Below are positions 16,211-24,677 of a stretch of 52,114 nucleotides of DNA, piece by piece. A program made the position numbers and the translations under genes. The stretch comes from DATJBF01 sp035516795 (lineage in GTDB: Bacteria; Verrucomicrobiota; Verrucomicrobiia; Palsa-1439). The notes beneath the pieces were generated by a model, which saw only the letters and a program-made list of their open reading frames with translations, was not told the DNA's origin and did not search any database. Where the stretch lies: assembly GCA_035516795.1 (NCBI GenBank), contig DATIZX010000095.1:1-52114 (forward strand). The letters run 5' to 3'. Position 1 is the stretch's first letter, and every line of letters begins with the position of its first letter.

Positions 16211-17171
16211 ACGGCGAAGCCACGATGAAGTCGTGGATCCTGAAGCGCAAATGGGATAAGGCCGTGGCAATCGCAGTGTGCACGACAACTTATGGCATGT
16301 GAGATGCGACTACGCTGAAAATGCGTTGATCTTCTTGGGATTCCGGATCCTACTCGATCTGGGCAAGTACTTACGGTCGAATTCTTCTCGCCTTATTCCA
16401 ATCATGACGCTACCTCTGGGACGACCGATAGCGGTGACTGCTGTTTCAGCGAAGGCCGCAGTATTCGCGGTGAGCCGAAGATCGCACGAGAAACGAAATT
16501 CTCTGTTCCCTTCGTTGCCTTCTCTGAAAAACATGCGCGTGATTCGCGGGCAGGGTTCCCGTATTTCGCTTCCACAAGCTGAAGTTGGCAGTTGCAGGAG
16601 GTGTGCTCACGGTCGCTGGGCGGGTCTTCTGCAATTACGATGAACACGTTGCCGCCCGCGGCCTCGCTGTCATACAGGTCGCCGGTTTTGATGTAGCTCT
16701 CCAACCTCTTTCCGTTGCGCGCGTCGGGAAGATCTCTGACATTGACTACCCGGGCGAACTGACCAAGTTCAGCATTGATCTTGAAACCATGTATTCGTTT
16801 TCTTCTGTCTGAAGCGCGGTTCAGGAAAAGTCTCAGTTTATAATTGCATTATTCAAGGTGATGACCTATAAGCATTTGCAGGGTGAATAGCTCATCGCCA
16901 AGGGATCAGCGACGCCTGCCGGATCCGGAGGTCTGCCGGACCCGCTATCTGGGTGCTTTGTTCGGCTTTTCAGACTGCCTGACGCGTTCCCCCGAGAAAT
17001 GCGTTTATTCACTCAAATTCCATGACGGATTTCTTTGTCGACACCCGGAACGACGTAAGTTTGAGATGAGCGAAAAAGAAGCCTCGCTCTGATCCTGCAG
17101 CTACAGCTGCCGGCCTACGGAACCTTCCACTTCGGCTGTCTCCGCATCAATTCGGGCTGATGACCACCAAG
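16211..17171. other. 960-bp region without a convincing gene
   Basis: No frame here has a good start, ribosome site or recognised family. The most protein-like reading is on the minus strand, about 16402-16855: it includes RVVNVRDLPDARNG, RLESYIKTGDLYDSE and GGNVFIVIAEDPPSD, but has no ATG, only TTG at 16704, and its C-terminal half looks like noise. This could be a remnant of a decayed gene. A CCGGATCCGG palindrome lies at 16919-16928 between two TGCCGGA copies. No tRNA-like fold is seen. Confidence 0.5.
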
Positions 17172-18485
17172 TCATCGCGTTGGTAGCGATGGACGAGTTG
17201 TTGAGTTTGTCGAAGGAGCGGGGATTGAAACCGCGCCTGACAGTCCTGAACCCGTGACATTGTTCGTGCCGATGAGATTGCCCGTGAAACCGGTCACCTT
17301 GATGTTGTGAAGTTCGACGCCGGTCACATTGGCGAGCGAAATACCATTTGTACACGTGCCAATGAGCTTGTCGATGATGAGTCCATCCAAGGGTTTGACC
17401 GGCGAGATCGATTTGGCGTCCACCAAGGTGCCGCAATTCACCCGCACCTCTGAAAAACGAAAATTCTTCGCCAGCGGTATGCCTTCGTTGCCCGGAACGG
17501 GATCGGGATCTCGAATCCCACTGTTGAGCAAGTTAATGCGGAGGAACCCACCAGGTGCAGTGTTGACGTCGAGATTGCGCGCGGAGATGTCCTCGATGAA
17601 TGCGCCGCGTCCGGGGCGGCTCTTGATGTAAATGGCGTAAGTTCTGGCGTATTTGAATCGACAGTTCTCAATGCGCACGTTGCGAATGCCGCCGGAGGTT
17701 TCGCTGCCGATCCCGACACAGGCAAAGATGTTGTCACCCAAAGCGCAGTTACTGATCGATACATCCTCAGTCGGACGGGCGAGACGGTAACCTTCCATCC
17801 CTCGACCGGATTTGATCGCGATACAATCATCGCCCGACTCGAGGTCGCAATTCTCGATGCGCACGTGCTTGCAAGAATCCACGTCCACGCCGTCGCTGTT
17901 CCCGCCGATGCTGCGAACCGTCACTTTTTTCACGACAACGTTCTCGCAGAAAGTCGGATGAATTGTCCACATGCGCTGCTGCGACGCCGTAAATCCTTCG
18001 AGTCGGACATCGGTGCAATCAATCGGTTCGATCACACAGGGACGACGCGGCATTTGACGGCCACCGAGTGCAAGATTGCCGGCGATTTTGCCCGGACCGA
18101 CAACGGCGATGTGGTTGGCTTTCGTCGCCGAGACAAGCGCGCGGTGCGCATCGACCATGCGACCTTCCCAGCGGGCTTTGATGATTGGGTAGTCGTTCAG
18201 ATCGGAGCTGCCCAGCAACGTGGCACCGTGTTGCAGCCGGAGCGTGGTGTTCGATTTCACGTCGAGGCTGCCGGTCAGATATTCGCCAGCAGGCACGACA
18301 ACCTCTCCGCCACCCGCAGCGGCACAGGCGTCCAGCGCCTTCTGGATGGCAACGGTATCTTTTGTTTTGCCGTCGCCCGTGGCCCCGTATGCTCGGATAT
18401 TCATCGGCGCCGGCGCTACGCTGACGCAGCCGGCGGACCACAGACAACAAAGAGAGATCAGCCCTACCAAATGCACAGAATTCAT
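17172..18485 (-). CDS. Glycoside hydrolase family 28 (polygalacturonase-like) lipoprotein
   Basis: Hydrolyses alpha-galacturonic linkages of pectin or rhamnogalacturonan. The N-terminus is a lipoprotein signal ending in the lipobox WSAGC (Cys about 20). A right-handed parallel beta-helix follows, beginning with the pectate-lyase-like NIRAYGATGDGKTKDTVAIQKALD. GH28 catalytic motifs are visible: NSDGVDVDSC, GDDCIAIKSG and a diverged GIGSETSGG where the family His usually stands, with YIKSRPGRG as the RIK-type motif. Loss of the His suggests an unusual substrate. It overlaps the esterase gene by 4 bp and is the last gene of a minus-strand operon. Confidence 0.85.
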   Translation of the reverse strand: MNSVHLVGLISLCCLWSAGCVSVAPAPMNIRAYGATGDGKTKDTVAIQKALDACAAAGGGEVVVPAGEYLTGSLDVKSNTTLRLQHGATLLGSSDLNDYPIIKARWEGRMVDAHRALVSATKANHIAVVGPGKIAGNLALGGRQMPRRPCVIEPIDCTDVRLEGFTASQQRMWTIHPTFCENVVVKKVTVRSIGGNSDGVDVDSCKHVRIENCDLESGDDCIAIKSGRGMEGYRLARPTEDVSISNCALGDNIFACVGIGSETSGGIRNVRIENCRFKYARTYAIYIKSRPGRGAFIEDISARNLDVNTAPGGFLRINLLNSGIRDPDPVPGNEGIPLAKNFRFSEVRVNCGTLVDAKSISPVKPLDGLIIDKLIGTCTNGISLANVTGVELHNIKVTGFTGNLIGTNNVTGSGLSGAVSIPAPSTNSTTRPSLPTR

Positions 18486-19879
18486 TTCGTTGTCCCGGTC
18501 GCCGTTTCCGGCGGAAACCGGTCGAAGCGTCGCTCAATTTTCATTCCCCGAAGATATTTGTCCGCAAAATCCAGCATGGCCGACCAATCTTCCTCCGTGA
18601 AAGCGTGCCCGTGACGGGCGTAATTCACACCGAGCCGATCCGTGGCACCAAATACCGCGTAGGCTGGCCGTGCGTTCAACCAGGATTCTTTGACGGCGCT
18701 GGCGAGAGAAACCTGGTCGGTCAATCCTTCGAGTGCAATGAATGGTCTCGGAGCGACGAGCGCCAAAAACCAGTGCTCGTCAAACGGTAGCCTGTCGGTT
18801 TGGCCCCAGAATTGGTGGAGATGTGGCGAGAACCAGTTGGGGTATTTCTTCATCATCTCGCCCAGGCCTTCTTTGCCGCCGCGGCCCGTGCCGCTGAAAC
18901 GGTAAGCGCCGATGCCGCCACCGCCGGTGACACACGGGGCGCCCATGGCCAGTCGGTCATCGAAGGCAGCGGCGATCATGGCCGATTTGCCGGTGCGCGA
19001 CACGCCCGAGACGATGAGTTTGCTCTTGTCGATTAACGGATCAGTTTCGAGATAATCGACAAGGCGCGACACACCCCACGCCCAGCCCGCCAGTATTCCC
19101 CAATCGTAGCCGGGATAAGCAGGGTAGAAACGCGTCGTGCGAAATGCCCGGCTTCCGTCTTTATTCCGCAGAGTCGTGTCCTCGGCGCAATCATTGCTGT
19201 TAAATGTGACGTAAGCGTAACCTCGCCGAAATACCACTTCATTGCGCTTGGCCACCGTCTCGGCATCGGCCGGACCACGGCGCTCCATCGGACGGATCCC
19301 ACGAGGCGGTTCTGACGGCATCACCACCGGCAACAAGGCGTCAACGCCATGACCTTGTCCCGGCGGATGCGCTAAAGTGGGGAGTGGCGTCGCGCCGGGA
19401 GGGGTTCCGTCCGGCATGATCACGGCCGGGAACGGCCCTTTGCGATCCGTCGGTGTGAAAATGCCAATATTCAGTTCAAGCTTTTCGTTCGGCCCAAACG
19501 TCAGGTGCACCAGACGGTATTTCACTTTGCCGACAAGGACAGTCAGCGATTGGACCTCATGCCCCTTCACATTTCCGGGTGGTGGCGGCATTCGGCCGGT
19601 GGCGTAGTATTCAAGAATCTGCTTCATTTCCTGCCGGCGCCGCTTCCATTGCTCGACGGTCTTGACCTTGGTTCCGTCTTCCATCACCAGCACATCGGGC
19701 ATTTCTTTGCGAACAGGCAAATCGTTCACGCCCGGCATTGAGGGCAAGGTCGTTTTGATGGGCGGGACAGGGATCTCTCGTGGGTCGGGTCGGTCGAACG
19801 CGTTGGACGTTTGGCCCGAGGCTCGGCAGAATCCAACCCCAGCGATTGCGAGAATCAAGAGGTACCGAAGAGGTTTCAC
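18482..19879 (-). CDS. Exported CE15-like (glucuronoyl) esterase, alpha/beta hydrolase
   Basis: GTG at 19879 is taken as start since it lies 5 nt after the stop of the preceding gene and gives a signal peptide (VKPLRYLLILAIAGVGFCRASG). The 465-residue enzyme has the extended nucleophile elbow GVSRTGKSAMIAAAFDDR, typical of 4-O-methyl-glucuronoyl methylesterases (CE15), plus DWGILAGWAWGVSRLVDYLE, FALEGLTDQ-like acid region (ALEGLTDQVS) and RHGHAFTEEDW with the catalytic His. It would cleave ester links between glucuronic acid and lignin or methyl groups on uronic acids. Together with GH28 it suggests attack on acidic plant polysaccharide. Acetyl xylan esterase activity is an alternative. Confidence 0.8.
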   Translation of the reverse strand: MKPLRYLLILAIAGVGFCRASGQTSNAFDRPDPREIPVPPIKTTLPSMPGVNDLPVRKEMPDVLVMEDGTKVKTVEQWKRRRQEMKQILEYYATGRMPPPPGNVKGHEVQSLTVLVGKVKYRLVHLTFGPNEKLELNIGIFTPTDRKGPFPAVIMPDGTPPGATPLPTLAHPPGQGHGVDALLPVVMPSEPPRGIRPMERRGPADAETVAKRNEVVFRRGYAYVTFNSNDCAEDTTLRNKDGSRAFRTTRFYPAYPGYDWGILAGWAWGVSRLVDYLETDPLIDKSKLIVSGVSRTGKSAMIAAAFDDRLAMGAPCVTGGGGIGAYRFSGTGRGGKEGLGEMMKKYPNWFSPHLHQFWGQTDRLPFDEHWFLALVAPRPFIALEGLTDQVSLASAVKESWLNARPAYAVFGATDRLGVNYARHGHAFTEEDWSAMLDFADKYLRGMKIERRFDRFPPETATGTTK

Positions 19880-19884
19880 CGGGT

Positions 19885-20877
19885 TCAGTTTACGTGGATC
19901 CAACGGTTGTCGCGAGCACTTAGTTTGATGGCTTCGATGACCCGCATATTTGCCACCGCATCTTCCAGGGGCGTCGGCACCGGTCCATCTTCCAAAACGG
20001 CCCGGGAAAACAGGTCGCCTTGGAGTGTGTAATGGTTGCACGGATCCAACACAATTTCTTCAATTCCGCGGTTGGTTTGATGCCAGAGTTTGGAGGCTTT
20101 ATCTGACGGCGCGTTGAACGGAATCTCGATCTCAATCCGTCCTTCCGTGCCGAAGATGTTGACCCGTTGATAAGGCGCAATCTGGGTTGCGCACGTAAAG
20201 GTGGAAGTGCCGCGTTCGAATTCCAGGATGCCCGAAGCCAGCCGATCGGTCCTGAAAGATGGGTCAAACTCCACCTGCCCCATCACCCGCCGCGGTTCAG
20301 AATCGAACAGAAAACGGGCCAGCGAAAGGCAATAGCAACCGATGTCCATCAATCCGCCACCGCCAACGTCCGCCATGTTGCGGATATTCTTGGGATCGAG
20401 GTTGGAGTACGAAAAAAACGAGTGAACCGTCCGAAGTTCGCCGATTTTGCCGCCCGCAACCATTTTGCGCGCAAGCTGCCATTGCGGATGCAAGCGATAC
20501 ATGAACGCTTCCATAATCTTCAACTGGGGATGCTTCTTGGCGGCGTCGAGCAGTTGTTGTGCTTCCGCGGTGGTCAACCCGATGGGCTTTTCGCAGAGCA
20601 CATGCTTGCCCGCTTCGAGCGCCTGAATCGACCAGGGCACGTGAAGATGATTGGGCAATGGAATGTAGATGGCTTGGACTTCTGGATCTTTCAGCAACTC
20701 CTCATAGGAACCGTAAGCCTTGGAAATCCCCAATTGTTCGGCTACAGCACGGGCCTTTTCCGGTTCGCGGGAGGCGATCGCAGTCACTAGGCAATGTTTT
20801 CCCGCCTGCATGGCAGGAATGACTTTTTGCACGCCGATCTTGGCGGTGCTCAGGATTCCCCAATTGATCTTCCTCAT
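19885..20877 (-). CDS. Gfo/Idh/MocA-family oxidoreductase
   Basis: ATG at 20877 begins MRKINWGILSTAKIGVQKVIPAMQ, the usual start of the family; the open frame continues 118 codons upstream without coding character. The 330-residue protein has an N-terminal NAD(P)-binding Rossmann fold, the sugar-binding signature CEKPIGLTTAEAQQLL with the catalytic Lys-Pro, AFMYRLHPQW and a C-terminal beta sheet with DIGCYCLSLARFLF. Members oxidise or reduce sugars, inositols or uronic acid derivatives. Being first in an operon with the esterase and GH28, it may process a sugar released by them. Confidence 0.87.
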   Translation of the reverse strand: MRKINWGILSTAKIGVQKVIPAMQAGKHCLVTAIASREPEKARAVAEQLGISKAYGSYEELLKDPEVQAIYIPLPNHLHVPWSIQALEAGKHVLCEKPIGLTTAEAQQLLDAAKKHPQLKIMEAFMYRLHPQWQLARKMVAGGKIGELRTVHSFFSYSNLDPKNIRNMADVGGGGLMDIGCYCLSLARFLFDSEPRRVMGQVEFDPSFRTDRLASGILEFERGTSTFTCATQIAPYQRVNIFGTEGRIEIEIPFNAPSDKASKLWHQTNRGIEEIVLDPCNHYTLQGDLFSRAVLEDGPVPTPLEDAVANMRVIEAIKLSARDNRWIHVN

Positions 20878-21056
20878 GAATTTCTCACGAATATCGGGAA
20901 GCCTAACAGACCCAACTGTAACGGAGCAAGTAGGCTTATGAATCGAACTGTCACAATGCCGAAGCATGCACGCCGTAGCGGGATACGGAATGTTGTCGTC
21001 GTTCGGCGCCGGCGCATTGGACGATTCCATGATACTGTAGTCAGATCGCGTCAAGG

Positions 21057-21623
21057 ATGATGATGGCGGAGAAAGTGACCAAAGAATCTCATCAAGATCT
21101 GCGTCAAGAGGCTGAAAACGCCATGTCGATCGACGGCAGGCATTCGCTGTCGACCCCTCACACCCCGATCGTGGCCCGACCAATGCAAAAAGGCTGGGCC
21201 CTGATGTTTCGGAGCTATGTAATCCCCGCAACTGCGGGCTTCGCCGTGCATCTTCAACGTCCGGCTGCCAATCCTGTAAACGTTTTCAAGATGCTCAACG
21301 ATTACAGTTTCCCGACTGGGTGCGTGCCGCTGCTTACCGTATTCGTTGGTTCTCTGCTCTTGCACATCCGCGCTTTGACTCCGTGTTCCTGGGGGCAAAA
21401 CTGTGTCCTGATTCTTCTGGGATCGCGCGTCGCGCTGCTTGGAGTTTCACCTGTCTATCTTGGGAAACATTGGCCCAGCGATGTCATCGGCGCCTATTTG
21501 CTCGGGACACTTTGGCTGGCGCTGACGATTTACTTATACCGCAATGGCAGAACGCGTATTTTGTGCATCAGTCGTTGGCTTGCTGCCAGCGATCCACAAC
21601 TCAAAAACGACCGTAATTACTGA
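21057..21623 (+). CDS. PAP2-like membrane protein with lost catalytic residues
   Basis: The C-terminal two thirds resemble a PAP2 (type 2 phosphatidic acid phosphatase) membrane protein: QRPAANP where the RPRP-like motif should be, SFPTGCVPL in place of SFPSGHV, and SPVYLGKHWPSDVIGAYLLG in place of SRVYLGxHWxSDV. The motif-2 His is Cys and the motif-3 Arg is Pro, and the N-terminal ~60 residues look unlike a membrane segment. It is therefore either a pseudogene with an intact frame or a non-catalytic derivative. It precedes two small DMT genes by 15 bp and may share their transcript. The start codon is uncertain; ATG 21060 or 21063 are alternatives. Confidence 0.6.
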   Translation: MMMAEKVTKESHQDLRQEAENAMSIDGRHSLSTPHTPIVARPMQKGWALMFRSYVIPATAGFAVHLQRPAANPVNVFKMLNDYSFPTGCVPLLTVFVGSLLLHIRALTPCSWGQNCVLILLGSRVALLGVSPVYLGKHWPSDVIGAYLLGTLWLALTIYLYRNGRTRILCISRWLAASDPQLKNDRNY

Positions 21624-21638
21624 AAGAAACACCGCAAC

Positions 21639-22100
21639 ATGGATTTCTCCCAACAAATTCCGACACGAAGCGTCATGAGCAGCACGACTTCTCAACGTTG
21701 GCGGCAACTTCCTTGGTGGCTCAATCCGTATCTCGCCATGGCGTTGGCTATCCTCTTTGTGCCGGCGGCGGAGATGTTGTTGAAACGTGGGGCCATGGCC
21801 ACAGCCCTTCATCACAGCACGGTTGCGGGCCTCGGTGTCGACGTCCTTTCATCCGGTTGGACCTGGCTGGCCATTGTGTGTTACATCGCCAATTTTACCT
21901 GCTGGCTGCATGCGCTTCGGTATTTGCCGTTGTACCTGGCGTTCAGCCTGCTCAGTAGCACACACGCACTCGTCCCCCTCGGCTGTTGGTGGTTTCTCGG
22001 TGAAAGCATTAGCCTCGGGCGCTGGGCGGGAATTGCCATCGTGCTGGTAGGCGTGGTGGTGATTGCCGGTCCCGCCATGAAAGCGGAGGAACGACTATGA
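21639..22100 (+). CDS. Half-size DMT-superfamily (EamA/ArnF-like) transporter subunit A
   Basis: Of 153 residues, with four predicted helices (about 32-50, 72-92, 98-118 and 125-145) after a hydrophilic N-terminus. WLHALRYLPLYLAFSLLSSTHALVP and FLGESISLGRWAGIAIVLVGVVVI follow the EamA/SMR pattern, where a Pro/Ser-rich helix and a terminal GxxL(I)xxG helix alternate. The start may be the later ATG at 21675 (MSSTTSQRW). It overlaps the next half-size gene by 4 bp; such pairs (ArnE/ArnF, or SMR heterodimers) flip undecaprenyl-linked sugars or export small molecules. Substrate unknown. Confidence 0.72.
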   Translation: MDFSQQIPTRSVMSSTTSQRWRQLPWWLNPYLAMALAILFVPAAEMLLKRGAMATALHHSTVAGLGVDVLSSGWTWLAIVCYIANFTCWLHALRYLPLYLAFSLLSSTHALVPLGCWWFLGESISLGRWAGIAIVLVGVVVIAGPAMKAEERL

Positions 22101-22441
22101 GCGCTTCCATTCTGTTGCTGTGCCTCGCATCGCAATTCTGTCTGGTGACTGGACAGTTGCTGACGAAGCACGCCATGAATGCAACGAATCTTTCGCCAAA
22201 ACCCTGGGCACAAATCGTTGGGCGTTTGTCACTCGGCATCGTCGTGCTCACGGGATGGTTTTTTATTTGGGCGGGTCTTCTTCAGAAGAAGGACCTGAGC
22301 TATGTCTTCCCGTTCGAAGGTCTCAGTCCGGTGCTGATCGTGCTCGGCGCGTCGGTCTTCTTAAGGGAAAAGCCGATGTGGAAAGCTTGGCTGGGCGTTG
22401 CGCTGATCAGTTTGGGAATTGCTGTGGTCGCAGCCAGCTAG
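22097..22441 (+). CDS. Half-size DMT-superfamily (EamA/ArnE-like) transporter subunit B
   Basis: A 114-residue, four-helix protein, the size of an SMR/ArnE subunit. QLLTKHAMN corresponds to the conserved Lys-containing first helix, YVFPFEGLSPVLIVLGASVFLREKP to the paired helices 3-4 with the typical F-x-E-K/R turn, and VALISLGIAVVAAS ends it. It begins inside the stop codon of subunit A, so translation is coupled and a heterodimer is likely. With the degenerate PAP2 gene in front, a polyprenol-lipid role (flipping of a lipid-linked sugar) is an attractive but unproven idea. Confidence 0.72.
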   Translation: MSASILLLCLASQFCLVTGQLLTKHAMNATNLSPKPWAQIVGRLSLGIVVLTGWFFIWAGLLQKKDLSYVFPFEGLSPVLIVLGASVFLREKPMWKAWLGVALISLGIAVVAAS

Positions 22442-22527
22442 CTGCGAATTGGGCCTTGATTTTCACAATGTAACAGGCAGATTGGCCTCCCGGCGTCAAC
22501 CAGCCGTGTCTCGAAATGGAGGGAAGA

Positions 22528-23685
22528 ATGGAGCAACGGTCAGCCGCAAGCATGGCAGCACAGCGCATTTGTCTATCTGGAGTTTTATTGGTTTGTTTTG
22601 GCAGCCAAGTTCTCGCGCAGGTCGATGTGGAGCATCGGCGGGTTCTGACAGTGCAATCCGGCATGTCCGTGTATCACAGTGAGGAAGCTGTGGATGGATT
22701 TGGGTTCTTCTGGTTCAACGAAAACCATTTTCCTTGGGAGCGCACTGCGTTGCGCCTCAACTATGCGGGCGTTTATTTGGATGGTGAACTCAGCTATTTC
22801 CTGCCCCTTCCCACCGTCACCGCTGTCGGGATTCGCCTCGGCGGTGGCGGTTACGCGGACGATGTCCACCCCTACGTCCAAGGTGAACGCATCGTCTCGC
22901 AGGAATTTGACGGCGATTCCGGGCTGGCTAGCGTTTTTATTGACCATCAGATCCTAAAGATCGCAGGTCAGCTGCCCCTCGACGTCCGTCTCACTTATCA
23001 AGTGCGCCACTCTTCCTATCGGGACGCGGATCATACTTCCGATTTCGTACTGCCACCCGATGTTTTCACGCACACGGTGCAAGGCGAAATCCGCTTGGGC
23101 GGCTTGGAACGAGAGATTACTTCGCGCCGAGGTTTGGTCGCGTATGTCTCGGCAGACGCGAACTACCGGGACGACTTTCGAGCGTTCGGACCCGAGGGCG
23201 CGCTCTTTCCAAAATACAGCGATTATCAACATTTGGTTGCCAAGTTGGGAGCGAGGATTCCCATCGACCAGACCACCTGGTTCTTGCTCTTCACGGGTGG
23301 AACCGGTCATCACTTGGACGAACTCAGCGCCTATCAACTCGGAGGTAATATCATCAATGCCGACCCGGTCATCTACACGCTGCACGGCTATTACACGAAG
23401 GAGTTTCTGGTGCGAGATTTTGGCCTGGTCAACTTCGAGGTGCGACAGGAGGTCAACAAACAGCACCATGTTACCCTGCATTTGTACGCCGACTGCGCCG
23501 CGGCACGGTCAGTTCCGCCCGATGACGACGCCAAACGCATCCTGCCCGGCGTCGGCACCGGGGTGGGTTTTCGTTCGTTTTGGCAGACCGACGTGCTCCT
23601 GAGCTACGGCTACGGATTCAACGCCGTACGCAATGGCGATCGCGGGGGACACGAAGTGGCCGTCGGTTTGGAGCGGAAGTTCTGA
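22528..23685 (+). CDS. Exported beta-barrel-like outer-membrane protein
   Basis: ATG 22528 follows GGAGGG by 4 nt, so it is preferred over ATG 22516. A signal peptide (RICLSGVLLVCFGSQVLAQ) precedes a 360-residue mature part made of alternating aromatic/polar strands (LRLNYAGVYLDGELSYF, GVGFRSFWQTDVLLSYGYGF) and ends in the Phe expected of outer-membrane barrels (VAVGLERKF). No family is recognised. It lies alone between the DMT pair and miaA and could be the transcript's last gene or independent. Confidence 0.65.
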   Translation: MEQRSAASMAAQRICLSGVLLVCFGSQVLAQVDVEHRRVLTVQSGMSVYHSEEAVDGFGFFWFNENHFPWERTALRLNYAGVYLDGELSYFLPLPTVTAVGIRLGGGGYADDVHPYVQGERIVSQEFDGDSGLASVFIDHQILKIAGQLPLDVRLTYQVRHSSYRDADHTSDFVLPPDVFTHTVQGEIRLGGLEREITSRRGLVAYVSADANYRDDFRAFGPEGALFPKYSDYQHLVAKLGARIPIDQTTWFLLFTGGTGHHLDELSAYQLGGNIINADPVIYTLHGYYTKEFLVRDFGLVNFEVRQEVNKQHHVTLHLYADCAAARSVPPDDDAKRILPGVGTGVGFRSFWQTDVLLSYGYGFNAVRNGDRGGHEVAVGLERKF

Positions 23686-23698
23686 TCACTCGATGGGC

Positions 23699-23727
23699 TT
23701 GCCGTCCATCTCACGGGAGAATATTGT
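23699..23727 (+). promoter_or_regulatory. Putative promoter of miaA
   Basis: TTGCCG (23699-23704), a 17-nt spacer and TATTGT (23722-23727) end only 6 nt before the GTG at 23734, leaving essentially no 5' untranslated region. Confidence 0.45.
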
Positions 23728-23733
23728 GGGAGC

Positions 23734-24675
23734 GTGCAGAGCATTTTCCTCGTCGGCCCGACTGCCGTCGGCAAGAGCGCCGTCGCGCTTGAACTGGCAC
23801 GAATGAGCAATGCGGAAATTGTTTCCGCGGACTCGATGCAGATTTATCGGGGTATGGACATTGGGACGGCGAAACCAACGGCGGCAGAACGGGTCCGCGT
23901 GCCACATCATCTCATTGATGTTTGCGACGTGGACGAACGTTTCGACGTGAAACGCTACATCGATTTGACTGCACCGGTCATCTCTGACATCCATTCTCGA
24001 AGCAAGATGGCGGTGATTGTGGGGGGAACAGGATTGTACATCCGGGCGTTACGGCGCGGCCTGTTTGAGGGGCCGTCGCGGAATCCGAAGCTGCGCGAGC
24101 GATTGGAGAGGTTGGGCGCAGCGGAGTTGTTCGCCGAACTGGAGAAAGCGGATCCCGCAACGGCTACTCGCATCGACCGCCATAATCCGCGTCGACTGGT
24201 GCGAGCCCTGGAAGTGTTTCATGAAACCGGGAAGCCGATTACGGAGTTGCAGAAGGAATGGGGAACAGCTGAGATTCCTCGACAAGCTCGGAATGACAGT
24301 TCTTGTGTTTGTTTGGACCGCAATCGCGAGGATTTGTATGAGCGGATTGAGCGGCGAATTGATGCGCAGATCGCGGCCGGCTGGGTCGAAGAAGTGAACC
24401 GGTTGTTGCGGCGTGGATTGGAGAAGAACGCGACCGCGAGGCAGGCGGCGGGCTACCGTGAATTGGTGGCGCATGTGCGAGGTGGGCTGGCATTCGATCA
24501 GGCAGTGGCGCTCATCAAGACCCGCACCCGGCAGTTGGCCCGGCGACAATTGACTTGGTTTCGACGCGAACTTGGTCTAGTGTGGCTCGATATCGGGCGA
24601 GATGAATCACCGGCGGAGACCGCACGGCGGGTTCACACGATTTTCAGGCAAAAGGAGAAAGAAACAATAAGTTGA
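23734..24675 (+). CDS. miaA: tRNA dimethylallyltransferase
   Basis: Adds the dimethylallyl group to A37 of tRNAs reading UNN codons. Features: P-loop LVGPTAVGKS (residues 6-15), SADSMQIYRGMDIGTAKPT, HHLIDVCD, VGGTGLYIRAL and LDRNREDLYERIERRID. Length 313 is normal. GTG start, without a Shine-Dalgarno sequence. Between ELQKEWGTA and CVCLDRNRE the chain carries EIPRQARNDSS, encoded by a sequence that looks like a dispersed repeat (about 24268-24303) inserted in frame. hflX follows immediately; miaA-hflX is a classic pairing. Confidence 0.93.
   Translation: MQSIFLVGPTAVGKSAVALELARMSNAEIVSADSMQIYRGMDIGTAKPTAAERVRVPHHLIDVCDVDERFDVKRYIDLTAPVISDIHSRSKMAVIVGGTGLYIRALRRGLFEGPSRNPKLRERLERLGAAELFAELEKADPATATRIDRHNPRRLVRALEVFHETGKPITELQKEWGTAEIPRQARNDSSCVCLDRNREDLYERIERRIDAQIAAGWVEEVNRLLRRGLEKNATARQAAGYRELVAHVRGGLAFDQAVALIKTRTRQLARRQLTWFRRELGLVWLDIGRDESPAETARRVHTIFRQKEKETIS
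24268..24303. repeat. Short interspersed repeat inside miaA
   Basis: GAGATTCCTCGAC-AAGCTCGGAATGACAG is an imperfect palindrome (ATTCC/GGAAT arms). I recognise it as close to a sequence scattered through many bacterial genomes, read as IPRQARNDS on one strand and SELVEES on the other. It keeps the miaA frame open. Confidence 0.6.
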
Positions 24676-24677
24676 AG

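Noticed and set aside
16402..16855. Minus-strand frame considered as a protein-coding gene.
   Set aside because: It lacks a proper start codon and ribosome site and matches no family I know; retained only as a possible remnant.
16919..16928. CCGGATCCGG palindrome as a possible regulator site or terminator.
   Set aside because: It is isolated, with no promoter or gene boundary near it and no T run.
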